From: Bacillota bacterium
Lineage (GTDB): Bacteria > Bacillota > Clostridia > Clostridiales > Clostridiaceae
Reading direction: 5' to 3'
Length of the DNA: 44,030 nucleotides
Assembly (NCBI GenBank): GCA_021781745.1
Contig: JAJXWH010000043.1
Span: 1-44,030, forward strand
Shown here: positions 32,654 to 39,185 of the stretch, in pieces
Layout: each line of letters opens with the position of its first letter
Position numbering within the stretch: the stretch's first letter is position 1
The notes under the pieces: model-generated
The model's database searches: none
Told to the model about the DNA's origin: nothing
Seen by the model: only the letters and a program-made list of their open reading frames with translations
Position numbers and translations under genes: made by a program

Positions 32654-32692
32654 ATTCTATCACGATTTTCTTAACCTTGCAAACATACGTTC
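32654..32692 (-). promoter_or_regulatory. Minus-strand promoter with a LexA-like box
   Basis: On the minus strand TTGCAA (32682-32677), a 17-base spacer and TAGAAT (32659-32654) form a near-consensus sigma-A promoter. GAACGTATGTTT (32692-32681) overlaps its -35 by two bases and matches GAAC-N4-GTTT, the LexA pattern described for clostridia. It points toward the 3' end of the repressor gene. Promoter is strong on sequence; SOS control is inferred. Confidence 0.6.
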
Positions 32693-32880
32693 GTATGATT
32701 TTATTTTTAGTTTTCTTAATCATACAATCCCTTTCCTTTCAAAGGTTATTGTAGCATATTTTGGTAAGACTATATGTCTTATTTACGACAGCAAACACTA
32801 TATTTTTACATAAAACTACATATTTTTATCTTTTACCGTGTTATAATATGAGTGAAATAGCATAATAGTAGGTGAGCAAA

Positions 32881-33126
32881 ATGAATATTGTAAAAAGTAG
32901 TCGTAAGAAAAATGGAATGACAGAAAAAGAACTTGCAAGAAAATGTGAAGTGCATCAAACCTATATCGAAAAATTAGAAAATGGTAAAAGAAAACCTTCA
33001 ATTGAAATGATCTTAAAATTATCGTTAGTACTAAGTATCTGCCCCTTTGTAATTTTTAAAGAAGCTACTAATTGTTGCAACGAATGCCAGTTAAACTGTC
33101 ATTTTGACCCTAAATTGACAGAATAG
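32881..33126 (+). CDS. HTH-XRE protein with cysteine tail
   Basis: 81 residues from ATG 32881 (AGGTGAGCAAA ahead). VKSSRKKNGMTEKELARKCE and VHQTYIEKLENGKRKPSIEM make a classic HTH-XRE domain; the end has four cysteines (NCCNECQLNC) that may bind metal. A promoter with TATAAT at about 32842 and an AAGAC/GTCTT inverted repeat at about 32765-32780 lie upstream. Possibly an accessory regulator of lysogeny. Confidence 0.8.
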   Translation: MNIVKSSRKKNGMTEKELARKCEVHQTYIEKLENGKRKPSIEMILKLSLVLSICPFVIFKEATNCCNECQLNCHFDPKLTE

Positions 33127-33141
33127 CTGGTACGCCATTTA

Positions 33142-33187
33142 AAATATGCTCCTTTCCACTTAAAATAAAAGTCAAAGGAGCATATTT
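33142..33187 (+). promoter_or_regulatory. Hairpin masking the ribosome site of the next HTH gene
   Basis: AAATATGCTCCTTT (33142-33155) pairs perfectly with AAAGGAGCATATTT (33174-33187), 14 pairs with an 18-base loop. The 3' arm contains the AAAGGAG ribosome site and ends one base before ATG 33188. In RNA this would block translation of the 95-residue HTH gene unless opened. The 5' arm starts 16 bases after the upstream HTH stop. Confidence 0.75.
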
Positions 33188-33475
33188 ATGTTTGATAAAA
33201 TACTTAGGGAATTAAGAGAAGAAAAAAAACTCACCCAGAGCGAACTCGCTAAATTTTTAAATGTATCTAGAGCAAGTATAAGTGCCTATGAAAATAGAAC
33301 CAATGATCCTAGTCTAGATGTTCTTATTAAAATGGCAGATTTCTTTAACGTAAGCCTTGATTACTTGCTTGGAAGAACTCCAGAAAAATTTAATAATAAC
33401 TTAATTCCAACCAACGATGCAGATCTTATATCTTATTTGCAATCTACCATAGAAAAATACAAATCAAAGAAATGA
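33188..33475 (+). CDS. HTH-XRE regulator (SinR/Rgg-like repressor family)
   Basis: 95 residues. FDKILRELREEKKLTQSELA, KFLNVSRASISAYENRTNDP and SLDVLIKMADFFNVSLDYLL form a textbook HTH-XRE domain with the DYLLGRT ending. A short tail follows. Third HTH gene in the plus-strand run, translation probably controlled by the hairpin overlapping its ribosome site. Targets unknown; could govern the nearby replication/partition block. Confidence 0.85.
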   Translation: MFDKILRELREEKKLTQSELAKFLNVSRASISAYENRTNDPSLDVLIKMADFFNVSLDYLLGRTPEKFNNNLIPTNDADLISYLQSTIEKYKSKK

Positions 33476-33508
33476 CCTATAACTTACTCCATAGGTTATT
33501 TCTTTTTA
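33470..33508 (+). terminator. Intrinsic terminator after the HTH gene
   Basis: AAATGACCTAT (33470-33480) pairs with ATAGGTTATTT (33491-33501) including one G-T wobble, followed by TCTTTTTAGTTTTT. It overlaps the stop codon region and ends the plus-strand regulatory transcript. Confidence 0.75.
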
Positions 33509-33659
33509 GTTTTTATAAGACATAATCTTTATCTAAAAATACTCCCCTCTAATCTCTATTTACTCTATAATCCCATATATCACTATTCTATACTCTATCT
33601 CTGATTTATTGTATTATTAATTGATAATCAATATCATAGTATAAGTTAATCGTTCTTCT

Positions 33660-34090
33660 GAAAACCCCTGAGTGAGAATGTAATTTTTAAGAAAATAATG
33701 CTTGACTTTTGCCAAAGGGCTTTTATGATTTTAGCAGATTGGGAAACGGCTCACTCCCCCCCTGCGATTTTTTTGGAATATCATTCCATTTTATCGCAAG
33801 GAGGATTTTAAAACTAATGACTTCCCTTCATGGGTATCCGTGTCATCATCAAATCCCGTAATTTCTTACCATTGGCTTCAACTCGTCTAGGTCTAGTATT
33901 ATCAAGTATAGTATCATCTAACTAACCAATGCCCCTACTGCTGGCGCAGACTAGGACAGGCACAAACCACTTCTAATTTACTTAAAAGTAATGTCTAGAA
34001 GATTGTCCTACCCTCTAACGGCAATAGCACCAAATGATTAGATTGGTCGCTTATTTTTACTTGATATAACGTCACTCCTCAACAAGATTT
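33660..34090. ncRNA. GC-richer gene-free region with nested stems: candidate large RNA or origin element
   Basis: No convincing coding frame exists in about 430 bases whose GC content is visibly higher than the flanks. Nested arms include TGCGAT/ATCGCA around GGAAT/ATTCC (33762-33798), GTAA-tttc-TTAC (33858-33869; GAAA loop on the minus strand), CATTGG/CCAATG (33870-33931), CTGC/GCAG (33939-33950), and the three-level AGGACA/TGTCCT, TTCTA/TAGAA, TTAC/GTAA element (33953-34009), then ACCAA/TTGGT (34029-34048). A promoter TTGACT-N16-TATGAT at about 33702-33729 points in on the plus strand. The GNRA-like loop favours the minus strand, so orientation is open. Confidence 0.5.
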
Positions 34091-34183
34091 TTTTGATTAC
34101 GGTAGAAAATATTAAAACTACATCATTTAATTTTTTAAAGTTTCTTATTACCCTTGTCCATGTAGATCTATCCGAAAAAGCAA

Positions 34184-34406
34184 ATAAAAAAAGCCATTTA
34201 GTAAGGTTTTCCCCTACTAAAAGGCTTGAAATTTCTCTCTATTTTTGTTATAATACTCACATAAATGAATATTATTATTTATTATTAGAAAGTTCTTTTC
34301 ATAACAGCTTTTTAAGTGGTGGTACACTTACTAAGGTTGACTTATCTTTTGTGGTGGTACACATCAGATAAGGGTTTGATAAGGACTTTTTTCTATTCAG
34401 TTATAT
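34184..34406 (-). ncRNA. Candidate antisense RNA with own promoter and terminator
   Basis: Minus-strand promoter: TTGAAA (34439-34434), 15-base spacer, extended -10 TGCTATAAT (34421-34413). Terminator: AAGCC...GGCTT arms (34227 and 34191 ends) with inner TTAGTA/TACTAA-type pairs, followed by TTTTTTTAT. The transcript would be about 220 bases with no credible gene; it contains two copies of GTGTACCACCAC. It overlaps a convergent plus-strand transcript, the layout of plasmid copy-control RNAs. Confidence 0.6.
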
Positions 34407-34518
34407 TTATATATTATAGCATATGTTTACATTTTTCAAGTTTTTTATTTTTGTAAACATTAATTCATAAATTATCCACAGAACGGTAAACTGACTTCAT
34501 TTCGGTTTACCGTTTTTT
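34226..34518 (+). ncRNA. Convergent plus-strand leader RNA with attenuator-like terminator
   Basis: A plus-strand promoter TTGAAA (34226-34231), 17-base spacer, TATAAT (34249-34254) should start RNA near 34261. AACGGTAAAC (34482-34491) and GTTTACCGTT (34504-34513) plus TTTT form a terminator 70 bases before the small DNA-binding gene at 34590. The direct repeat GTGGTGGTACAC (34316-34327 and 34351-34362) and CTTATCT/AGATAAG arms lie within. Read-through past the terminator would express the downstream gene and perhaps the par operon. Confidence 0.6.
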
Positions 34519-34570
34519 ATTGTAATATTTTTACAATAAATGTATACTTAATTAAATAGGTTTACATAAA
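34423..34570. other. Origin-like segment: DnaA box and GTTTAC repeats
   Basis: TTATCCACA, the perfect DnaA-box consensus, is at 34472-34480. Around it the core GTTTAC recurs: ATGTTTACA (34423), TGTAAACAT (34452), GGTAAAC (34485), GGTTTAC (34504) and GGTTTACA (34559), the first two forming a 9-bp inverted repeat over the antisense promoter. The stretch is AT-rich and close to the partition locus. This is the best candidate for a replication origin in the window; no Rep gene is recognised. Confidence 0.55.
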
Positions 34571-34589
34571 TAATATGTGAGGTGGTATC

Positions 34590-34748
34590 ATGAGTGGCAG
34601 AAAGAAAAAAGAGAATTCATTGATTGAATGTCTCTCTATACGAGTTACCAAAGATCAAAAAGATATAGTGATTAAGAATCCTTGGATTGCTAATGAAGTG
34701 AAAGATCTTGTAAGGAAACATATTAATTTATATGTTATGAAAAAATAA
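34590..34748 (+). CDS. Small basic DNA-binding protein (RHH/CopG-like)
   Basis: 52 residues from ATG 34590, with GTGAGGTGGTATC ahead, to TAA 34748. MSGRKKKENSLIECLSIRVT and KDQKDIVIKNPWIANEVKDL give a basic N-terminus, one strand (CLSIRVT) and two helices, the arrangement of ribbon-helix-helix regulators of plasmid copy number and partition. It lies between the attenuator and the centromere repeats. The RHH call is plausible but not certain at this length. Confidence 0.6.
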   Translation: MSGRKKKENSLIECLSIRVTKDQKDIVIKNPWIANEVKDLVRKHINLYVMKK

Positions 34749-34919
34749 TAGTTAACCATATATCAACTATATATTAACTATTATTATATTAAAATATCCA
34801 TATATAGTTTAAATGTTGTTAATATATAGTTGACATTTAGTTTAAAATGTAGTAATTTATATATAAAGTTAACTGTATATTAACTATATATCAACTATGT
34901 TGAATTTTGGGAGGTATAA
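34749..34919. repeat. parC-like centromere repeats and par promoter
   Basis: Repeats of the type TATATCAACTATATATTAAC occur at about 34758-34782 and again at about 34873-34900, with further copies and an inverted one (TTAATATATAGTTGAC, 34819-34834), all built on a (A)TATA(T)YAACTAT core. TTGACA (34830-34835), 17-base spacer and TAATTT (34853-34858) form a promoter inside the array. ParR should bind these repeats both for segregation and for autoregulation of parMR. Confidence 0.75.
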
Positions 34920-34922
34920 AAA

Positions 34923-35861
34923 ATGAAAAAAGTAGCTACACTAGAAAATAATGAAGATATTCAATTGATAGGATTAGACATCGGAAGGGGATATGTAAAG
35001 GCTTATTCTCAATATAATGGGTCTGAAAAGGAATGTTTATTTAAATCAGTAGTATCTCTTGGAAGAACTCTTAAGTTTGATGATTATAAAGAACCTATTT
35101 GTTTAGAAGTTAATGGTAATGAATATTTTGCTGGAATGTTAGCAGAAATTGAAGGAGAAAACCCAATTCAAAATTTAAAGGATGACAAAACAACAAATAC
35201 AGCCAAGAAACTTTTATATGCTGCATTGAATAAGATTGCTGTGTCAGAGAATGTAAAAATAATGCTTGGAGTACCAAATAAAGAATTTAAGAAAAGTAAT
35301 CTTGAAAAGATTCAATCAGTATATAAAGATATGGAAATAACTATAAAGGATAAAGTTACTGGATCTTATAAAAATGTTACTATAAAAGATATATCTATAT
35401 TTAGAGAATCTGATGCAGCTCTTATGTGGCATGTACGAGATTTAAAAAAATTTGAAAAAAGCATGTGTATGGTAACAGTAGGTTATAGAACAACTGAATT
35501 AGCCTATTATGATAGAAATATGAATTTTAATGATAAATTGAGCGATACAAAAGAGTTTGGAAATAGGACCGCATTATCATTCGTACAAAATAAATTAAAA
35601 GAAGATGGAATAATTAAAGAACTTAATACTATAGATACTTCTGAAGATTATGATGATTTAAAAGAAATTGCTTATAATGATTTATCCGAAAATATAGAAC
35701 AATTAATTGAAGGTACTTTGGTAAACTTAAAAGAAGTGGATATATATATTGGTGGAGGAACTGCATTAAATTTAAAATTTGATGATTATGAAGTTATTGA
35801 GGATGCTCAAATGATTACCGCCAAGGGATTATATTTAGTTGCTACTAAAACTTTTAAGTAG
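34923..35861 (+). CDS. parM: ParM-like actin ATPase
   Basis: 312 residues, TTGGGAGGTATAAAAA ahead of ATG 34923. Actin-fold motifs: phosphate-1 GLDIGRGYVK (17-26), phosphate-2 VTVGYRTTELAYY (184-196) and adenosine motif IYIGGGTAL (274-282). Length and motif spacing fit plasmid ParM/StbA proteins, several of which are known from clostridial plasmids and phages. It polymerises to push sister DNA molecules apart with ParR bound to the repeats upstream. First gene of the par operon. Confidence 0.93.
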   Translation: MKKVATLENNEDIQLIGLDIGRGYVKAYSQYNGSEKECLFKSVVSLGRTLKFDDYKEPICLEVNGNEYFAGMLAEIEGENPIQNLKDDKTTNTAKKLLYAALNKIAVSENVKIMLGVPNKEFKKSNLEKIQSVYKDMEITIKDKVTGSYKNVTIKDISIFRESDAALMWHVRDLKKFEKSMCMVTVGYRTTELAYYDRNMNFNDKLSDTKEFGNRTALSFVQNKLKEDGIIKELNTIDTSEDYDDLKEIAYNDLSENIEQLIEGTLVNLKEVDIYIGGGTALNLKFDDYEVIEDAQMITAKGLYLVATKTFK

Positions 35862-35872
35862 GAGTGATACGC

Positions 35873-36124
35873 ATGGCCAAAATAACTAGTAGTGTAAGTT
35901 TAGAAAAGGACATATGGGATGAAATAATTAAATACCAAAATAAATATGATTTGAGTAGTAGAAATGTAGCTCTCGAAAGAATGTTGCTTGAGCGAAGAAT
36001 GCTTCTTCAAATTAAAGATATTCCTAAAAATGAAAATGTAATTAAAAAAATACCCAATGAAAATATAAACAATGACTTACTTAATGAAAGCATAAATAAT
36101 ACATTCGCTAATATGCCCGAATGA
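35873..36124 (+). CDS. parR: ParR-like centromere-binding adaptor
   Basis: 83 residues from ATG 35873 (GTAGGAGTGATACGC ahead). MAKITSSVSLEKDIWDEIIK and YQNKYDLSSRNVALERMLLE form a ribbon-helix-helix DNA-binding domain; the Asn-rich flexible end (IPNENINNDLLNESINNTFA) is the type of tail that caps the ParM filament. It follows parM by 11 bases, the normal ParMRC order, and the operon closes with a terminator. Confidence 0.85.
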   Translation: MAKITSSVSLEKDIWDEIIKYQNKYDLSSRNVALERMLLERRMLLQIKDIPKNENVIKKIPNENINNDLLNESINNTFANMPE

Positions 36125-36159
36125 AAAATGCTAGGATATTTTATCCTAGCATTTTCATT
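36120..36159. terminator. Bidirectional terminator after parMR
   Basis: AAATGCTAGGATA (36126-36138) pairs with TATCCTAGCATTT (36142-36154) perfectly with a TTT loop, extended by AATGAA/TTCATT. It separates the plus-strand par operon from the oppositely oriented recombinase gene and serves both. Confidence 0.9.
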
Positions 36160-37166
36160 TATCCTATTTTCCTATACATAAATTCAGTATTTGCTTCACT
36201 GGTCTTGGCATATATTTGTGTTGTACTAATCTGAGAATGACCAAGCAATGCTTGTACAGTTTCTAAAGGCATATAATTTAATGCCTTGGTTGCAAATGTA
36301 TGTCTAAAAATGTGAGGATACAAATGTTTCCCGGGATTGGTTTTATTCTCTATTTTTTCTATTATTAATTGAACTGCTCTTTGCTTTAACTGTCTATATG
36401 GTCTTCTGCTACTACTAAATAAATATTCACATTGACCTGCTCTTGTAGATATATATTTTTCTATAACAATTCTAGTTCTATCGTTAAAAAATACTCTTCT
36501 TTGTTTATTACCTTTCCCAATTACTAATAAAGACATTCTTTCCATGTCTAAATCATCTAATTTTACATTAACTGCCTCACTTAATCTGGTACCAGTTGCT
36601 AATAAAAACTCAAATATTGCTTTATCTCTAATATCTGTAAGTCCTTCTCTTATAATTTCTACTTGCTTATCTGTTAATGGATCTCTTTCTCGAATAGGCT
36701 CTTTCACTGCTTTTACTTTTTTAGTTGGATTACTTATCAAATATTCCTCATTTTGAAGCCATTGAAAAAAATCTCTTATAGGCACCATCTTCGTATTCAA
36801 TGTATTTGCTTGAACATCCTTTCCAATGCTAGCCATATACATTCTGATATCCATACTATTTATTGTAGTAACTGGTTTATTAAAGAACTCATTTAAATGT
36901 TGTAGCTCTAACCTATAATTATAAAGAGTACGTTCACTCACACCTTCTAATTTCTTACATGCTAGATACAACGTTGCTTTTTGCTCTATATCTGAAGCGA
37001 TTAAAGATGTCTCCTTTATGGTTACTTCATATTTATAGAGTACTTCATCTATGATTTTTTTAATTGATAATTGCTTTTGAAGGTTTACCTCTAACTCTGG
37101 CAACTCCACAGTCAATCTTCCTAACAAAATTACGCTTAGTTCATCATTACAATTTTTATATTCCAT
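36159..37166 (-). CDS. Tyrosine recombinase, XerC/D-like (paralogue 2)
   Basis: 335 residues from ATG 37166 with GGAGGATAAAG ahead. Catalytic residues: R in ATGTRLSEAV, K in VIGKGNKQR, H-x-x-R in PHIFRHTFA, H in ALLGHSQ and Tyr in TTQIYAK. The N-terminal domain (ASDIEQKATLYLACKKLEGV) aligns closely with the recombinase at 25.8-26.8 kb, so the two are duplicates that diverged. Placed next to parMR, it probably resolves multimers or integrates/excises the element. The two may act as a pair, as XerC and XerD do. Confidence 0.92.
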   Translation of the reverse strand: MEYKNCNDELSVILLGRLTVELPELEVNLQKQLSIKKIIDEVLYKYEVTIKETSLIASDIEQKATLYLACKKLEGVSERTLYNYRLELQHLNEFFNKPVTTINSMDIRMYMASIGKDVQANTLNTKMVPIRDFFQWLQNEEYLISNPTKKVKAVKEPIRERDPLTDKQVEIIREGLTDIRDKAIFEFLLATGTRLSEAVNVKLDDLDMERMSLLVIGKGNKQRRVFFNDRTRIVIEKYISTRAGQCEYLFSSSRRPYRQLKQRAVQLIIEKIENKTNPGKHLYPHIFRHTFATKALNYMPLETVQALLGHSQISTTQIYAKTSEANTEFMYRKIG

Positions 37167-37292
37167 CTTTATCCTCCTTGAATTACGGAGCAAACTAAGC
37201 TATACTAATCTTGCGAGGGATTGGTTGTAGCTTAGGCTGCTGCCTTTCTTTTTTTATAGGTACTCCAATTCCCTTATTAAATTAATATTTTT
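37167..37292 (-). other. Gap holding a start-less coding-like stretch
   Basis: The minus strand has an open stretch reading GIGVPIKKERQQPKLQPIPR plus KISIA before a stop at about 37199. It has no ATG, GTG or TTG start with a ribosome site, only ATA/ATT. It may be a decayed gene end or chance. Otherwise the gap contains only the ribosome site of paralogue 2. Confidence 0.3.
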
Positions 37293-38225
37293 TTACCAAA
37301 TCTCTATATAAGATTTTTCTAATAACTTTTCTCTATCTGGTCCATGGTTAAGCCAAATTGAAGTTTGCTTTATTGCTTCATCCTTGTTGACTCCATTTTC
37401 TCTTAAATTATCATAAAATTTTTGTGCTATTGCAGATCTAATATTATGAATACTATATATGCCTTTTATTCCAAGTTTATCTTCTGTCCTGCGTAAATAC
37501 GTGTTCACTGCATTCTCTGTAATAGGGAACAATCTTCCTGAAGTAATATTCCTTTGTTGAATATTTTTTTCTAAAAGGGCTTTTAATTCAGGTGTTATTT
37601 CTCTATTTAATTTTTTCCCACCTTTGGTATTATCCAAATGTAAAATATTATTTTTTAAATCTATATTTTCTACCTTTATCCCAGAAACCAACTCATTAAC
37701 TCTCAATCCCAATTCTAACTGGCATAAGATTATTTGCCCACTTATACTATAATTTTTCTTAGCATAGTTGCATATTTTATTCAGATCTGCAAGTGGAATT
37801 TGATTGGCCACTCCTCTTAATTTAGATTTTTGCGTAAAAGCATTTGGGATAACTACATCTTGCTTCCATGTCAGATTGCAACTAGAATAATTTTTATTAC
37901 AAATGGCTGCTATCTTATTTAGAGAATTACTATAAGTATTTACAGTATTTTGGGTACAAGTTTTTGCTTTAGTATTAATAAAATCCTGAATTACATTAGA
38001 ATTTACATCTTTTATTTGCTTCACATCAGGAAAGTTTTCTTTTATATAATTATTTAGCATTTTCGCAGTATCCAAAAGTCTGAATTTTTCGCTATAGCTA
38101 AATACTTTAACTTCCTGATCATCTTGTTGCTTGTATGCATGTTTATCAGTATTTTCTGAAAATGAATTTGAAACAGCAATTTGAATCTGATTTTTTATTG
38201 ATTTATTTTTTCCTATAGACTCCAC
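37293..38225 (-). CDS. Divergent tyrosine recombinase
   Basis: 310 residues. Catalytic residues: R175 (LELGLRVNELV), K201 (NTKGGKK), H260 and R263 (SIHNIRSAIA), H294 (LNHGPD) and Y306 (SYIEIW), only four residues from the end. It is not closely like the other two tyrosine recombinases. The start is uncertain: GTG 38225 overlaps AAAGGAGGTG, an ATA lies at ideal spacing, and the same frame stays open about 75 bases upstream (IGQGESQKRFPDFRSLKEV), so an N-terminal extension or a truncated start is possible. Likely acts on the hairpin-rich region directly upstream. Confidence 0.85.
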   Translation of the reverse strand: MESIGKNKSIKNQIQIAVSNSFSENTDKHAYKQQDDQEVKVFSYSEKFRLLDTAKMLNNYIKENFPDVKQIKDVNSNVIQDFINTKAKTCTQNTVNTYSNSLNKIAAICNKNYSSCNLTWKQDVVIPNAFTQKSKLRGVANQIPLADLNKICNYAKKNYSISGQIILCQLELGLRVNELVSGIKVENIDLKNNILHLDNTKGGKKLNREITPELKALLEKNIQQRNITSGRLFPITENAVNTYLRRTEDKLGIKGIYSIHNIRSAIAQKFYDNLRENGVNKDEAIKQTSIWLNHGPDREKLLEKSYIEIW

Positions 38226-38233
38226 CTCCTTTA

Positions 38234-38470
38234 GTGAGCGAAAATCTGGGAAACGCTTCTGACTCTCGCCCTGACCTATTCGGCTCGCAAGCTCACCTCA
38301 TGGTCACTCACTCTTCTATGTCACCCATTAAGTCGCAAGCGACTTAATGGTGACATGAGACATTTGTTATATAGTTGGTCTTGGAATGTTTTTTCAATAA
38401 CCAGCACCCATCAAAGTGCCAAAAATAAGTTCTTGCTTGCATCCAAGGTGCAGCACATCAGAACTTCCAT
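38234..38470. other. GC-richer hairpin region upstream of the divergent recombinase
   Basis: GTGAGC and GCTCAC arms (about 38234 and 38290) enclose about 50 bases. Then ATGTCACC-C-ATTAAGTCGC (38318-38336) folds with GCGACTTAATGGTGACAT (38339-38356): 18 pairs, a two-base loop and one bulged C. A third hairpin, AAGTTCT/AGAACTT, encloses TGC/GCA and GCATCC/GGTGC arms (about 38429-38468). It contains no credible gene. It could be an attachment/recombination site for the adjacent recombinase, a structured RNA or an origin hairpin. Confidence 0.5.
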
Positions 38471-38718
38471 GCTAACATTTGTTAGTACAAAAACATATCA
38501 AAACCTTCTTTAAAATATATATAAAAACAATGGGAACACATAAAATTCCTTCTTGTTGAACATAGAATTAAAATATTGTGTATCAACGTGAAATCATTGG
38601 CATATTAATACCTTCTTTATATCAATTAACTATCATGTCTAAAGTATGTAAAAATACTTTCTCATTTTTCAAGTATTTTTGAGGTATTTTAAAAAAATAT
38701 TTTTCAATGCAATTCAAC
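38471..38718. other. AT-rich intergenic stretch
   Basis: About 250 bases with no coding frame that has a ribosome site. A short imperfect inverted repeat built on AAAAATACTT/AAGTATTTTT lies at about 38650-38685. Nothing else could be supported. Confidence 0.4.
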
Positions 38719-38764
38719 AACAAAACAACGTCGCCAAATTAAATTTTAGCGACGTTGTTTTGTT
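38719..38764. terminator. Bidirectional terminator
   Basis: AACAAAACAACGTCGC (38719-38734) pairs perfectly with GCGACGTTGTTTTGTT (38749-38764), 16 pairs. T-rich ends on both strands. It closes the minus-strand operon of the coiled-coil protein and shields the recombinase region. Confidence 0.9.
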
Positions 38765-38788
38765 ATTATTAATTATTAGAATTGAGAA

Positions 38789-38983
38789 CTATTCTTCACA
38801 TAATTCACAGTATCCATCTTTATCTAAATAAAAGCCACAACCTTTATTCTTACATTGACCATAAAACTCTCTAGTAAACTCTCTACCACATTCACCGCAT
38901 TTAATATGAATCTTACCATAAATAACCTCATTCTTACTCCAAGCATAAGGATTATCACAAAATTGACAATTTTCTTTTTCCAT
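38789..38983 (-). CDS. Small zinc-ribbon protein
   Basis: 64 residues with four cysteine pairs: CQFC (6-9), CGEC, CKNKGC and CELC near the end, which suits two zinc ribbons. Last gene of a three-gene minus-strand operon with the coiled-coil protein. TAAGGGGTGTATTAATT precedes ATG 38983. Likely binds nucleic acid or protein; family not named. Confidence 0.7.
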   Translation of the reverse strand: MEKENCQFCDNPYAWSKNEVIYGKIHIKCGECGREFTREFYGQCKNKGCGFYLDKDGYCELCEE

Positions 38984-38997
38984 AATTAATACACCCC

Positions 38998-39165
38998 TTA
39001 TATATAAATATTAAACTTTTCCAAAGTAACTTTTATTCTCATATATTGACCGATATTAAATTCATTTTTTATCGCATAATCCTTAAGTGCAATGACCATA
39101 GTTGCTAATTCATCAGCATTCAATTCAATATTTTCCATAGTTCCATCTGCAACGTTAATATTCAT
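38998..39165 (-). CDS. Small protein of the coiled-coil operon
   Basis: 55 residues from ATG 39165 (TGAAAGGATGCATTAAAG ahead) to TAA 38998. It reads MNINVADGTMENIELNADEL, then ATMVIALKDYAIKNEF and a beta C-terminus. It lies between the coiled-coil gene and the zinc-ribbon gene with gaps of 20 and 14 bases, so it is very likely a real gene in that operon. No family recognised. Confidence 0.65.
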   Translation of the reverse strand: MNINVADGTMENIELNADELATMVIALKDYAIKNEFNIGQYMRIKVTLEKFNIYI

Positions 39166-39185
39166 CTTTAATGCATCCTTTCATT

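Noticed and set aside
32816..33001. Minus-strand frame opposite the HTH gene at 32.9 kb
   Set aside because: No ribosome site; it is the antisense of a clear HTH gene.
33810..33854. A 14-codon leader-like frame (MTSLHGYPCHHQIP) after a perfect AAGGAGG
   Set aside because: It lies inside the nested stems of the structured region, where the AGGAGG is explained as part of a helix; too short to support alone.
33820..33925. Minus-strand coding-like remnant ending in NGKKLRDLMMTRIPMKGSH
   Set aside because: The frame is closed by a stop just upstream, has no start site and overlaps stems of the candidate RNA.
34093..34371. A 92-codon plus-strand frame across the origin-like region
   Set aside because: It has no ribosome site and runs through a terminator hairpin and a near-consensus promoter; its composition is repetitive and unlike the phage proteins.
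36124..36160. Possible attachment site in the palindrome after parR
   Set aside because: The perfect stem with flanking A and T runs is fully explained as a bidirectional terminator.
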